From Blasia pusilla (lineage: Eukaryota > Marchantiophyta > Marchantiopsida > Blasiales): 64,000 nt of DNA. The notes beneath the pieces are model-generated. The model worked only from the letters and a program-made list of their open reading frames with translations. It made no database searches and had not been told where the DNA came from. Both the position numbers and the translations under genes were made by a program. Below are positions 1 through 12,358 of this stretch, piece by piece. Positions within the stretch are counted from its first letter, which is position 1, and every line of letters starts with the position of its first letter. The stretch covers positions 37,200,001 through 37,264,000 of the forward strand of contig CM114272.1 in NCBI GenBank assembly GCA_050084515.1, written 5' to 3'.

Positions 1-134
1 ACTTGAATTTTTTTAATCTTCCTTCGGTCTTGATATATTCATTAGTGTATGAAAGTGATTAATGAAAATTATACGGCATAATATGATGTCCTCATATAAC
101 ATTACTCACTTAACTCCATTAGTTTAGTTGGAAA

Positions 135-179
135 CTTTTAGGGGCGGAGGAATTTCAGGGGCTTCTCCGCCGCTAAAAG
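135..179. repeat. 15-bp hairpin with one mismatch
   Basis: The arm at 135-149 (CTTTTAGGGGCGGAG) is the reverse complement of 165-179 with a single mismatch, around a 15-base loop. It could be a cruciform, or the remnant of a small inverted-repeat transposon. No target duplication was identified. Confidence 0.6.
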
Positions 180-418
180 AAGTTCTATTTTGGACTTGAA
201 ACCAAAACAACGGGCAAAAGAACAGCACTACACGACAAGAAAAGCAAAACAAGGCGGAAAGATGGATGAACACCGCGCCAAAAGAAAGAAAAGAGAGCAA
301 GGATCGGATTTCTTTACCCTCGTTTAGGACCGTCCAATGAATGAAGGCGGCAGATAGGACGGAAGGCCCCTAGGGAAGGGTCGGTCGTGAGACAAGCAAA
401 GGGCCAGTCATATCATTG

Positions 419-455
419 AGTCAGTCAGTCCGTCTGTCTGTCCATCCGTCCGTCC
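419..455. repeat. TCAG/TCTG/TCCG-type microsatellite
   Basis: A degenerate tetranucleotide run in which TCAG, TCTG, TCCA and TCCG units follow one another. It is a simple-sequence repeat with no sign of function. Confidence 0.7.
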
Positions 456-3194
456 TTAGAAGAGGGCGTCCCTTGTCGGAACAGAGGACGACTTGTCCCT
501 ACAAGGAGAACCTCACACTGTAGTCCTGCGGCCTTCTAGCTTGCAGGTGAGACCCACTAACTCGTAGGTTATCATTCCTTTTGTCTTCGTTAAGAGAGGG
601 GCTACGTAGCTCAGCTAACCCCGAGGTCCCACTAACTTTCGCGAGCTTTTGGAGTTTAGCCTGACTGGGAGCTGCCAAATCTCCCCTCTACCTTCCTCCG
701 GCTAGTCTAGCTACCGGTGAATTTGGGCAATACTGATAATAATTTAGGCAATGCGATTTTCTCGGATTCTACAAGTGCTCGTCGTTTTTCCGGGCCATCT
801 AGATTGTCCATGTGTACTATGCACGTAAGTGTTAATTATTCTCTTCTCCACCCGACTTAGAGGTTGCACGCTAGTTTTATTCAGCAGAGTCCTTGACTTC
901 TTTTCCATTTCTGAACCGATGTGCGGTCCCTTTGAAATCCCTCGTCGCTTAGCATTGGAAAGGGTTGTATTAAAAGAAAAAATGCAAACAGAAAATAAAT
1001 AAGGAACGGTAATACGAAATAATTCCCATGAAGGGAAGGAAGAAAGTTCACAAAAACAAAAAGCGTCCACACAAATCAAACAAACGATGGGATAACACGT
1101 TCCAAAAAAAAGGAAAATCATATAAAAAGGATGCCCCATATTAATTCACACATAATGAAAAGTTTTTATAGCAAAAATCATCAACGATGGACATAAGCAC
1201 ACAAGAGGAGATGACGGGTAGGATAGAATGTTTGGCCATAAAAAAATGCCCAATTGTAGAGGCCTTAATCAATGGAAAGAGAATCTTCCTCATTATGCGG
1301 TTATGTCTATTCACCCTAATTAAAAAAATTAAGAACCGAAACTTTCTTTAAAAAATAAGACACTTGGCATTATTTTTCTTTGGAGGTAGTCATTTCCTTA
1401 ACACATACTAAATAGGGCAATAACAATAGTCTTCTTGCCTCTTGGAAATTCCAAAATGGTGTCCTTTCTAGGGATATTCAATTATTTAATTTTTCATCCG
1501 TATATATATTGTCATACAACTTACATCATTGTCACCATGCAAACATACAAGACATTAAAGTCACATGCTCAACGCCATAACTACAACTTATTGTAATGAC
1601 TCCTCCATCTAGGCAACCATCCCAATCTCATGAGTAGGGTATGTTTAATCCGTTTGGGTAGGGGGCCTTGACCACCTCCATGAGTATACTCATCACCTCG
1701 TCCGCCTACTTACTTACATCGGGTCTCTCCTATGAAGACTTGCCACCAATTGGAGTAAGAAAACATCCAATTTGTAGGGCTTTAGAAATTGAAACCTAGC
1801 CCAAATTGGACTCCCTGAACTTTGATGCTCCTTGTCTTGAAAATTGGAAAAATGATTAAAAAAAGTTTCCTCAATTGAGTTTCTAAGACCAAAATATAAA
1901 GATACTTAAGAAAATACATGGGAGAGTCTTGGGGAGAATGAAGAAATTAAATTCTATGTCTTGCCTTGTAATACACTTATCACTAATACCAATTGCAAGG
2001 CCTAAGATTGAGACAAAGTGAGTTGACTAACACCATGTCTTTTAAAGAATAGCAATACAACTTTTGGTATTACCACCATCTCTTTGGAAGCCAAGGGTTT
2101 GAAGACTAATCTCCTCACTACCTATTCGTAAGGAAAGCATACAATTTCCCTTGCGTAGGTCAATTGGTAATCGTCCAAACATGTGGCTTCTAACCAATAT
2201 CTTTTAAAAAAAAGTGATTTTAGAGCTCCATACTTTAATTTCCATTCAAAAATATTTAAGAAATATGCCCATAAAGTCAATACACTTCACATATGGCCTT
2301 GCTACCCAGCTTACATTAAAGACAATAATCAAAACTAGAGACCGAAGTTTCATAGCATGCATCTCAAATGAAAATAGATAATCAATGAAAAAAAAGGATG
2401 ACCTTCGTCTCTTGAATGTACATCCTCATATAATTGAAAGGAATATCTTGAATCACAAAAACAAAACAAAACTATTGTAAAATCTATAGGGATATATTAT
2501 GATCCAAAATAGGTTGGAATAAAGACATAATTTCATTCGTAAATACTTCTTTACATGTGGCCAATTAACCTTCCCATGAGTAAGGAAATCATTGCAATTA
2601 TTGCTTCATGAGTGAATTCTCTCTTGGAAAGCACTCGTGCCTACACAAAGCAATATAATCAAAACAGAGTGGACTCAATTACTAAACTAAGAGGAATCCT
2701 ATAAATGAGCAAAAGTAAGAAGTCATTCTCGGTTTGCAAGTATATAAGCTATGTGAGTGGTGGGACTCCAAAATCCAAATCAAAGTTGTGAGTACTTTGC
2801 GAGTGAATTGAAATTATCTTGCAAGTCTTAGCGCAGAAACAATTGAAGAACGAATATTTTCTTTAGTATGGACATTTTCGTGAATAACTTATTCCATTCA
2901 TAACCTTCCTCAACAAAAAAATATAATTGTGATTCTCAAAGGTGATCCAGTTGGAGTTCTTGGCAATACTCCTCCAAGATTTTTGGTTCTTTTATATCCA
3001 AAACATATTTGCTTCGTTTCAATCACATTTTTGTGTTCTCCATATGTCCCAAAATTTGATAGCATACTCCTCCACATAACTCTTTTCACCTCATGCATCA
3101 TCCGCTTCAACCTTATTATCATGACTACCAATACTCAAGGTCATATATGGATACTGTCACTGTCCGCATGCATGTCCATATCCGTATACTTATG

Positions 3195-3510
3195 TTCGTC
3201 CTATAGAAGGACTTGTCCATGTGGGCCCCATCTTCCCCCTTTCTTGTTTCTTCCCCTCCACCCAAGGTTGTATCGGAAAAATCCCGCGTCTGGAGACATG
3301 TTTGTGGACATACTTCCATCTTATGGAAGGACCTATCAATATGGGTCCCACATACCCTTCCTTCTTATTCCCCCCACTTGCCTTCATGTTCCACACTTCC
3401 ACGTCTCTTCCTTCCTCCACCTCCACTCTCTTCTCCCCATATTCTACCTTCCATCATGAGCTATAAGTGTGGCTCCCATCTCTTGCAATTCATGTCCATG
3501 CACATGTCGA
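3195..3510 (+). repeat. Left arm of long diverged inverted repeat
   Basis: Pyrimidine-rich sequence. The part from about 3285 reappears as a diverged reverse complement at 4905-5165; both share 'ATGGAAGGAC', 'GTTCCACACTT' and 'ACCTTCCA(T/C)CATGAGCTATAA'. The left arm also has an internal duplication, since the stretch near 3196-3260 resembles 3312-3375. The open frames here are proline/serine-rich translations of this repeat, not a gene. The pair could be the ends of a fold-back or TIR DNA element of about 2 kb. Confidence 0.65.
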
Positions 3511-4730
3511 GACTTGTCCATCCATGTCCATCCTAGGAAAACCATATCCGCTCCGCCGTGACTCCCCCTCCCTCTCACTTGCAAATGTGTTATTTGTTGA
3601 CTCGTTTCATCCTCCCCCCCCCCACACCCACTCTCTCCCCTTGTAAAATTCAAATTTACATTTGAAGAATAATTCAATGATATACCCAAAAAAAAATCCC
3701 ATCATTTGTGCAAGAGTAGAAAGCATTTGTGAGATGTGCTTAGAGAGGTTATGAGTTAACACTTTTAGGTTGAGGATTACCTAATGGGAAGGTAGATTTC
3801 TTGCATTTGCAAATTAGGGCTCGTATACTTAGCAATATAGTCAAAATGGTAAGTTTATATAAATAATCCCAAATAGGCCTTACATTAAGGATAATTTTCA
3901 AATGTAGTTACATAACTAGGGAAATAAATTAGCATTTCAAAATGGGCAATGGGGATTTATTAGCATTGGGGGGATTATTCTAAATAGCCCCAAATAGGCC
4001 CTAAATTGATCATTTATTGCACTAGTTTGGGAGTGATTTCGTTTGGTTTCAATAATATTTCCATAGTGCCACTAACTAAATGGCATTAGCGGACACAATC
4101 TCTTACGAGAGGCCTTTCCTTGCTGAAAATGTATGCACTCTTTCATTAGAGGATTAAGTATGGAGATATCTGAGAAAGAGTATGTAGTGTATTCTGGGTT
4201 GATTTTCATCTATTAGTAGAGTGGTATTTTATGCACACTAGTTAACCTTGAGTTTATCAAGGGGGGATATCCTTAATTAGACTTATTTTGAACCCATATG
4301 TACATATGAGACCTTGAGAGTAGGATCCATGGTATATTTCTGCAAAATTATGTTGATGTATTGAATCATATCCCACTCTTCAATTAAGAGTGGGTTATGA
4401 TTATTCGTGAAATCACACATTTGTAAATACTTTGTTGTATTTTTACCTCACATCTATTTCCTCAAAGCACATTGTGTCCATGTAAAGTATATGAGCAACA
4501 TTATGAATGAATATAGTGCTACAACATTGAGAAAAGTTAGCCTTCATAAATTCATATCATATTTGAAGCAACCTACTACCATTGGATGTGTTAAGTTGTT
4601 TTTGTACAAATATTATAGGATTCATATGATAAATAGATCTTAAATCTATGTTGAAGATATCCACTATATTTTGGTTACCAATTTATATTTGCAAGTCAAG
4701 ATATTAGATTTATTCAAAATTTACTCATTT

Positions 4731-4773
4731 AAACCTATCATTTATTCAAAATGATTGAGTAAATGATAGGTTT
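4731..4773. repeat. 19-bp hairpin
   Basis: The arm AAACCTATCATTTATTCAA is followed after five bases by its reverse complement with one mismatch. It lies inside the 3195-5165 inverted-repeat structure. Confidence 0.7.
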
Positions 4774-4904
4774 GTAGTGACTGAATATCATAATGATCAA
4801 ATATGAGATGAGTATTTATTTGATTTTTGAGGATTCTTGGATGTACCTACGTGTAGGACATGGTTGAACAAAAACACATGAGTCTCTCCCTAAAATAAGC
4901 ATGT

Positions 4905-5165
4905 ACGGAGAAGTATGAACATCTCCATGAACATTAATTACAAGAGATGGAGCCCACAATTATAGCTCATGGTGGAAGGTAGGGCATAGACAGGCAAGGA
5001 AATAAGGGGGGAGGAAGTAGAGATGGAAGGAGAAAGAAATCGGAAAGTGTGGAACACGAAGGCAAGGGGGGAATTAGAAAGAAGAGAGAGATGTGGCCTA
5101 CATGGATAAGTCCTTCCATCAGATAGACGTAAGTCCAAGGACGTGGACTTTATCCACACGAAACC
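4905..5165 (-). repeat. Right arm of long diverged inverted repeat
   Basis: Reverse-complement counterpart of the arm at about 3285-3510, purine-rich on this strand. The space between the arms (about 3510-4905) is AT-rich and holds no recognisable transposase, so if this is a transposon it is non-autonomous. Confidence 0.65.
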
Positions 5166-6263
5166 TTGGTGTAGGAGTAATTTTTTAAAAGGAAAATATG
5201 GTTTCCAACTTTATGAATCATATGGATGGTAAAAACCACCCTCCACCCTCTACCATAGGAAATATGGACTCTAGCACCTAAGCTCATAGAAAACCCTAAA
5301 AACCCAATGCTTCAAAGGATCAACATGGGAAATATGGCTTGTGAAACCCATCTTCCTCTTCTTACATATCTTTGGAAAGAGCCAAAAGGCTCTTAAAAAA
5401 ATTTATTCCTAAATCAATAACCTACGCACATAGGTTACCGGTTTATTGGATGATATTTGACTTGATCAATAGGTCACTTGGCCCAAAATAGCAGAAGAGG
5501 ATATTTTTCCTTAAACAAAAAAATTGTCACTATCTTCATTTGAAACCTTGGGACGAAGTTATGCTTGAACACCTTGATGGGGAGCAGGGTCCGGGGAGGT
5601 TTTTGGCGGAAACCCGCTGGTTGCCGGTAAATTTTTACGTACGACGGTTTTTGGGAAGAGTTAGTCGGGAAAAAAAGGCCAAAAAAAAATTAGGCGGCAA
5701 ATTTGTGAGATTTTATTTATTTTCTAGTGATTATCCATCTTTAAAAAAAATTTCCCGGCAGATTTCACAAACTTTTCAGACAACCTCGGGAACTTTCCGG
5801 TAGCTAGAATATGAATAGGCTAAATTTTTTTGGCCTCTGGAGTTTGTACATTTTCCCCTTTGATATTTCTTGCTCAAACAATTCCTACACTCACTCCATG
5901 TTCCATTCTTCTAATTCCTAGTTCCATCTCCTTGGGTCCCTAAACTCTTTCCTCCCTTGCTATAACCCCACATGTAATATCATTGGCAGGAATTAAACTT
6001 GGCTTGGCCTCCACCCAACCGGGAGCCAAGGATCCTACCCCTTCATAATACATTGAAGATTTAGAACAAATCTTCAAGGTATTATGAAAGGGACCTCTCA
6101 CATCTCTCTCTTCCCACCAACTAAACATTTGAAATTATGGCACTTGGAGAATCCTCTACATTTGCAACCTCCAATGGAGTATCATCCTTACCATTCACAT
6201 ATCTCTCTGGATTAGAATACACATATCTAAAGTTAACAAAAAATTTCCAAAGAATTATTGATT
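5166..6263. other. Spacer, no gene recognised
   Basis: The frame at 5540-5803 is lysine/arginine-rich and has no recognisable motif. The stretch around 5570-5800 has several CCGG/CGGC motifs and poly-A tracts. The 3' untranslated part of the hAT element should lie at the right end, but I could not find its terminal inverted repeat. Confidence 0.5.
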
Positions 6264-8389
6264 CTACCAAAAATCCTCATAATCAAGTATCTTAACCTCT
6301 AAAGCTATCATGAGAACAACATCTAAAGGCTTAGTCGTCAATCGATTATGACTTTTTGTCTTGATCAAATTCTGCATAGAGAAAGCTCTCTCACAAATTG
6401 CAGTACTCACATACTATACCCTAGCAATGTTAGCTAATACAAGCAAATTAGAGAACTTACATTGCAGAGATGGGCTCCAACCTACCATTGCCCACAAATC
6501 TCGAAAGTTTCTATCTTTCCATTCTGTGGTGGCCATGAGCTTAAATGATTGAAACTCTAACTTCACACTTGCTGAATTCACAAGAGGTGGTTGCAAGTGA
6601 CCCCTCAAAGGGGTTTCCTTTCCAAAATGTGCGCAAAGATCATCCACTTCCTTGTAACCCCAACTATTCAACCCTACTAACCTTGAGGGCATATGAAGAG
6701 GATTGAGAATTTTCATTGCACCTATCAAACTATTGTCCCTAAATCTATCATGTAAGGCTACACATACATTCTCGGAAAAGTTCTTCTGGAAAGTTAGAGC
6801 AGCCTGTAAATCCTTTCCCGTACGATATCTGGACATTTCAATGCTATGGAACTTTCTACGCCTAATCTCAAATTGCAATCGTTTCAGGTATCCACCAAGG
6901 GGTCCAAAATCAGGTAAGAGATGATAACCTATTTCTTCAGAGAATGTAGAAGCATTCAAGTCATGATTCCCCATTCCAAAGTTCATTGTAATAGAGGCAA
7001 TCTCATAATTCACAATACTACCAATAGTACTAACATCTACAAATTTGTATTGGAAAACATTACTCAAATTAGCAAGGATAAACAATATGTCTGCCAAAAA
7101 GTACAACTGATAGATCATTTCAAATGATCTCAGCTTGTTGTATATGTTAGTAGCATTACTATCATCTTCAAAGCGAGGAATATCCCTGAAATAGGTGAGA
7201 ACAGATTCCAAGGAGTCACACAAAGTAGTCATGGCTTGCCATCGAGACAACCAACAAATTTTATGATATCTCTTCATGACCTTCTGAGAGTTATTCAACT
7301 TCTCTTGCAAAATTGGAAGAGCACACTTCCTCTTTGAGGACCTTCTAAAGTATCCAGCTACAAAATTCAAGATGGAATCAATCTCTATAGATACATCTTT
7401 ACAACCTGGTCCTTTGGCAGTTGTTAAAGAAGCAAGATTGGTCCTATGTGCAACGAAATTTACACAGAGAAAAAAAGGGTTTGCCTTCAACTTCAACTGA
7501 GATGCTACTCCATTCTGACTACCTACCATAGTTGAGGCTCCGTCTGATCCAAAAGCCACCATCTTTGAACTACTCTCTAGTCCTGAGTCCTTGATCAACT
7601 CCAAAAGATTGTTAGTAATGGCATTTAAACACACAAACACTTCTGTGGACATTGCAACAATCCTAAGAAGGAATTCACGACTTGCCCTTCTAATAAGTAA
7701 GTTGCAAATACAACGAGATGGTCTGTTACTGAAATATCAATGGACTCATCAATCATGACCCCAAAGAAAGGAGATTCTTGAACTTTTAAAAGTGTTCTTC
7801 TATGCACTATCTGACTGATATAATAACACATATTAGCATAAGTCTTATCATCTTGGTATAAATCTCGGGTAATTGGTGCATTCATTGAAACTAACAACTT
7901 ACACAGATTCGAGAATTTGGCAAAAGCTAATGATTCCTTAGCGATGAAGTATGCACACTTGAACAATGTTAACAAGGCTTGGTCACAAGTCCGATTAGTA
8001 GTGGCAATGGCCTTGGCCATCGACCTGTTTCCTATATTAGTAGCCCATGACAGTTTCATATGCTCAATCGATTTGTTATGATCTGTAAAGGCTGAAACCT
8101 TACAATTTATGGCACCATCCCTTGCAAAGGAATTCTTACCCTTTCCTTGTCTACAAACCTTACAAAATATTCTACCCACAGATTCTGCATGAAACTCTAT
8201 CCAGTCAAATAAGTTGTACCACATATCCTTCCAAGCCAATTGATTCTTCTCAATTAGACTACTGGAAGGAGTACCGGAATTCTCAGTTTCCCTCCCATGT
8301 GAGGACCTTGACCGGCTTGAGATCTCTGGAAAGTATTGGCTCATATCTTTGGCCAACATCTCGCTCATGGTTCGTTGTCTCTTAGCCAT
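6264..8389 (-). pseudogene. hAT-superfamily transposase, nearly intact
   Basis: DNA transposase of the hAT superfamily (DUF4371/ZNF862-like branch), which would cut and paste its own element. The first reading frame (8389 to 7625, 254 residues) carries a TTF/BED-like zinc finger, C76-x2-C79 with H104 and H110, and the MIDESxDIS motif with the first catalytic Asp near residue 212. A one-base frameshift near 7640 moves to the next frame (7652 down), which has SDGASTMVG, the second catalytic-Asp region. That frame meets TAG at 6414-6416, but the same frame continues with STAICERAFSMQNLIKTK, the C-terminal dimerisation motif, to a stop at 6264-6266. Only two lesions therefore separate it from a protein of roughly 700 residues. 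The ATG at 8389 is the first in frame and suits the family's N-terminus. Terminal inverted repeats and the 8-bp duplication were not located. Confidence 0.88.
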
Positions 8390-9144
8390 GTATGAGACAA
8401 TAAAGGGTTAACAAAGGTTTAGGTCTAAACAAGAGCCGGGCACAAGGCCTCATCTTCTGGACAAGAGAAAAACTATCTCACAACAAAAGAAACGTGGCAT
8501 CCAAGAGTCCGAGACTCATAGCAAAAGGCCAAAGTCGAAAACCCCAAGACTCTAACCAAAATCACTTTCTGCTGCCAAACTCGTGAGCATAGCAGATTCA
8601 AAACCAAGATCAAGAGTGAAAAATAGGGCCTCTGACTCTCTTGAGTAGAGCAACGCAAAGGCAGAGAGGAAACTTAGGCAAGTCAAACAAAGCAGCCAAA
8701 ACCCTCTAGTGAAAGTATAAACATAAAAGCTCTAGAGTGCAATATCCACGAAAACGTAAAGTTGCAGCATAAGACTTGGCGGTCGAGGCTTCAAGCTATG
8801 GAATGAGCACTTGAGGTTTGAGTAGCTCGAGCAAGGTGACAAGGTTACAGATTCGACAATCAGTCTCAGACTCCACACTCTTGGGTACTTGAGATAAAAG
8901 CCAAATTACAAAAGAGCCAAGATGGATCGAGCATGCGGACTCACGGGCACTAATCAGTGTAGAAACTAAAGCAGAAGAAAGAGTGAACAGCCTGGAAAGG
9001 CCCTAGGATACCGACTCCCAAGTCCCCAACGCTCGGGCATAAAAAGGATAACAGCATGAAAGCCCACAAGACGCCAACTCCTGAGCAATCGAGCAAAAAC
9101 CTAGAAAAGAGATAAGAAACCTCAGGCGCCTACTCCCCACTCCC

Positions 9145-9585
9145 TAGAACTTGACTCTCGACCAAGGCTTTGTCGCAACACCTGCGTCAAGGACCCAGGT
9201 TGAGGATTCTAAGGAATCAAACACAGACTCCAAACGTTGAAAAGACTCAGAACTTCGGAAGAGCGCTTCGCACATTGGAGTGTGCACCGAACTCAGAAGG
9301 CAGTGCAGATGCAAATGACGTTTGAGGATCGTGCAGAAAAAGAGGAGAAAAAACAAGAAACTGCTAGCTGAACTGGTCCGAAGAAGCTAACTTGCGAGCA
9401 CTTGACTCTTTAGTGCGGCTTTGCTGCAATAGGCGTGTAAGGAACTCAGGGCGAAGAATCAAAAGGAAACTCTGAAAAAACTCAGCACTTCGAAGTTTGG
9501 ACGAGCACAGCCACAATGTGCACAGGATTTGGGGGGCGCAGTAGAATGAAGATGCAAATCACATTGGAGGCTCGATCGCTCGACC
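9145..9585. repeat. Diverged direct tandem repeat, about 250-bp period
   Basis: The segment 9147-9340 and the segment 9401-9585 align in order: ACTTGACTCT, GGCTTTG(T/C), AAGGA, CTCAG(A/C)ACTTCG, TGTGCAC, GATGCAAAT. Divergence is substantial, so the duplication is old. Nothing indicates a function. Confidence 0.6.
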
Positions 9586-10645
9586 CGCTCGAGCACAAAT
9601 TTTGGACTCTGGGGAATGGACCCCTTCGGCCTTGCAACCCTCCGTGGCTCGTTCCCCTCGGGCCAAGGGCTAAGGCTCATGAATCCTAACTCACCCCGAT
9701 TCAACTGTGAACCCTAATGTTGCGGCTGCCCTACCTAAGACGGCCGAGATTTCGTGATGATAATATGACGGTTCTAGCCGCCTATCCAGTATTCCGACCA
9801 CCTGAAAGTGGTCCAGCAAACTTCCGACCTCTGTTAAATGCAATCCGGCAAGAATCCGAGGGAAGTGACCGGCATCATAAATATTCCGGCGAATTCCTCC
9901 CGGCAAGCGGCACATTTCCGGCTCAAGAAATCCCGGCCATCCATTTCCCAGAATGTCCCCTGAAGCCGTCGGAATCTCAGCCTCCTAAATTTCCCGGGTG
10001 TCATCAATTCCGGATTCTAACTGGCCAGCTTTACACTATTTGCCGGTTCTCCCCGGACGTTGATGGGGAGATAGGGTTTTTATGTCAAAAGAGTTAAGGA
10101 ATAAGATAATGTTAGAGAAAAATGTATATAATAATGAAGACTTCCATTGTGCACCAAAATATGGGGCCGTGTGCGGGGTATGTTATATTCCAACCCTATA
10201 TGGAATAACATTGCACATTGATATAATCATCAATAAAAGGAATTTATAGTCATTTTCTTGCCCCATATATATAAAACATTGATTTTGGCCTTGATAAGGT
10301 CTATTAACTTGTTTCTCGAGGAAAAAAAATCTTATGGAATTGATTATTGTTACTCCATATTAAGTCTATAGGCGTATGGGATCCATTCCATATTTTTTTA
10401 GTGACATTACATCCAACATGAAGCTTCACATCCATATTTTTGAGCATTTATATTTGGGATTCCCCATGAAGAATGTAGTTTAGGGTTTTTTCAACAAGGG
10501 TTTTGAATATTTTCTAAATTGTTACACAATATTCCAAGACCATACTCATATCACAAGAGCATTCTCTCTTGAACATCTGTCATCCATTCCCTAGAAAGAG
10601 GACATTATTTCTTTTGGGTTTATTATATTGAAGATTGAGTTTTAG

Positions 10646-10649
10646 TCAA
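10646..10649. repeat. Target-site duplication of element A (left)
   Basis: TCAA immediately precedes the TGTCAC start of repeat A1. The same four bases occur at 37646-37649, directly after the CGACA end of repeat B2. This fixes the outer ends of element A. Confidence 0.75.
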
Positions 10650-11128
10650 TGTCACATCTGAGTAGCCGATAGGCCGAGATCTATCGTGGATAGGACGTAG
10701 GAGCCAGCGGACTATCTTGAGTGTAACTTTGTCCCACGGTGTCGGATGAGGTTGAAGATAGGTCCATTGTGTCAGGAACATTGTTTCTGACAACTTTCAT
10801 GTTGAGGTCTTTCACAGCCGGATGACTTGTTGACCATGTCACCCACCCCTGGTAAACAGTGCGCGCAGGTTACCAAGGGGATGGCTATTTTTGGGGGAAG
10901 AGCCTTTTGGCTCTTCCCAACCCTATATAAGAGAGGAAGATGGCTTTCCTAAGCCATCTTTCTCATGTTGGGCGGTTGGAGCACCTCTCTTGTATATGTG
11001 TGAGATAGGACTAGGGTGATAGTGTCCGGATTCCTTGATAGCATAGGGTGGTTGAGGCTCGATATGCCGATGTAGATTGAGGAGTGGAGTTTTAAGCCGG
11101 GTGTGTCATTTTTACTACTCTTTAGTTT
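10650..11128 (+). repeat. Terminal repeat A1 of element A
   Basis: Starts TGTCAC and ends just before the primer-site candidate. Its second half (10938-11124) recurs at 37316-37502 as the 3' copy. It contains a TATA box (10924-10930) and a 14-bp hairpin with one mismatch (10933-10964) that spans the expected transcription start. The corresponding repeat of element C (44560) opens with the same TGTCAC...GATCTA(T/G) pattern but is otherwise diverged. Confidence 0.75.
10924..10930 (+). promoter_or_regulatory. TATA box of element A promoter
   Basis: TATATAA within CCCTATATAAGAGAGG. A Pol II start about 31 bases downstream would be near 10955, which is exactly where the segment complementary to the primer site begins. 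Confidence 0.7.
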
Positions 11129-11143
11129 AACATGAGAAAGATG
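11129..11143 (+). other. Candidate self-priming primer-binding site, element A
   Basis: AACATGAGAAAGATG directly follows repeat A1 and is the exact reverse complement of 10955-10969 (CATCTTTCTCATGTT), the predicted 5' end of the transcript. No match to the usual plant tRNA primer site TGGTATCAGAGC is present. Self-priming by the RNA 5' end is known for Tf1-type elements; its use here is inferred. Confidence 0.65.
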
Positions 11144-12358
11144 TGAGGAGGCTCATGGGAATTCATTATTTATAGGTAGGCAAGCGAGTTGCCTTGGTAG
11201 GGAGCCCCTGGAGACGCGTGTGTTGCGGGTGTTGGTCATTTTTCTGTTCGGAAGGTCATGGGCGGAAGCTGTCTATTTCTTCTCAGCTTTTGCTGGTGCG
11301 AATTAATGGAGGACAGCAAACGAGTGTTTTGTGCAGTGGGACGGCGGGTGTACCCAAGTGGGGGTGTCGGGAAAGAGTAGGAGGCGGTTTAGGTCGCAAA
11401 GGCGGCAACACGCGCGGACTGCCTCCCCCCCCTCTTTTTTTGGACGTGGTTGACGCATGGACAACGTGGTAGAGGCAAGGCAAGCGTGGTTGAGAGTCCG
11501 GATGTGGTCGGGCCAGGCTGGATGTGGTCAGGGTCATGTTGACGTGGTCGGACAAGGCGTACGTAGTAGGAGTGGAGCTAGATCAGGTTGACTCAGGTTA
11601 CGAGGTTGAGCAATTGGACGTGGTTGAGGCGAGTTGTGCAGTGGGAGCTCGAATCTGCATTTGGTGATTCACGAGCGTGGATGGGATTCGTGACGGGAGT
11701 TGTCAATCATGAGGTTGCCGTGTCACATGGGGGAGTGCGTGTTGACGATGCCATAGGTTGGAGGGCGTGATCAGGTTACCCATTCGAGTCCCTTTTCTTG
11801 CACTTGTCGTGTGTGATTCAAAGAGCTGGGTATTGGGTAGTAGCTGGTGCTAGGTGGGTACAGTGATGGTGACGAGTGTAGATTCTTTTCATGTGTAGCA
11901 TGTTGGTGGATATACAGCGGTTGCCAAGTAGGGATCGCTTGTATGACCCGAGAAAGTGTCGCTAGGTTAGGTGAGTCAGTTGGGAGGCTCATGGTGAGCC
12001 CGAGTGTTGAGTGTGCGTGAGGCCGGGTATGTCATCACGGGATTCATGTTAGCATAGGTGAGCTAGTGAGGAGTGTGGGAGACTTTCGGTGAGTCTCAGT
12101 GCTTGAGCGGATGAGACAGGGTTGTCATCACGGCGTTCTTCCAGGGTTTGAAAGAACAGGGTAGTGCGATCAGTAGTAATGGAGTGACACGGAGTGGAGT
12201 GAGATACCGAGGGGTTACCAATTAGGAGCTACCTCGACATCCATGAGTGGTTGGATCGTCATCACTAGACACCAAGTCTGGTGACAAGGTAGTAGACGGA
12301 GGCAGTATCATTTGGAAAGAGATGGACGACATGGGCCACCCGTCGTTTCTTGGGTGCA
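11144..12358 (+). other. 5' leader of element A, non-coding
   Basis: No long meaningful frame. The stretch 11440-11640 contains many copies of a GGACGTGGTTGA-like motif. The part around 11775-11845 (GGTTACCCATTC..., GGTATTGGG) is homologous to the leader of element C at 47545-47615, so the leader belongs to the element. Confidence 0.6.

Larger units (their letters stand above)
1..2900. other. AT-rich spacer, no gene recognised
   Basis: No reading frame here resembles a protein family I know; the open frames at 744-1139 and 881-1072 (-) are hydrophobic or low-complexity and look fortuitous. About 200-720 is GC-richer than the rest and differs in texture from the AT-rich DNA that follows. It holds one short hairpin and one microsatellite, listed separately. 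Confidence 0.6.
8390..10649. other. Spacer, no gene recognised
   Basis: Upstream side of the hAT transposase. It holds a diverged tandem duplication (9145-9585) and, at about 9770-10060, many TTCCGG/CCCGGC-like motifs spaced tens of bases apart. From 10090 it becomes AT-rich. I see no coding region. Confidence 0.5.

Noticed and set aside
3125-3689. Proline/serine-rich open frames on both strands
   Set aside because: They are low-complexity translations of a repeat that recurs inverted at 4905-5165.
5540-5803. 87-codon open frame as a gene
   Set aside because: Biased Lys/Arg composition from poly-A and CCGG tracts, no motif and no homologous copy.
5540-10090. CCGG-rich stretches at 5570-5800 and 9770-10060 as terminal inverted repeats of the hAT element
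   Set aside because: Only about 10 bases (GTCCGGGGAG) match in inverted orientation and the positions do not pair consistently; no 8-bp duplication was found.
11129-11200. tRNA primer site in element A
   Set aside because: No match to TGGTATCAGAGC or another TGG-starting tRNA end was seen after repeat A1; the self-complementary site fits better.
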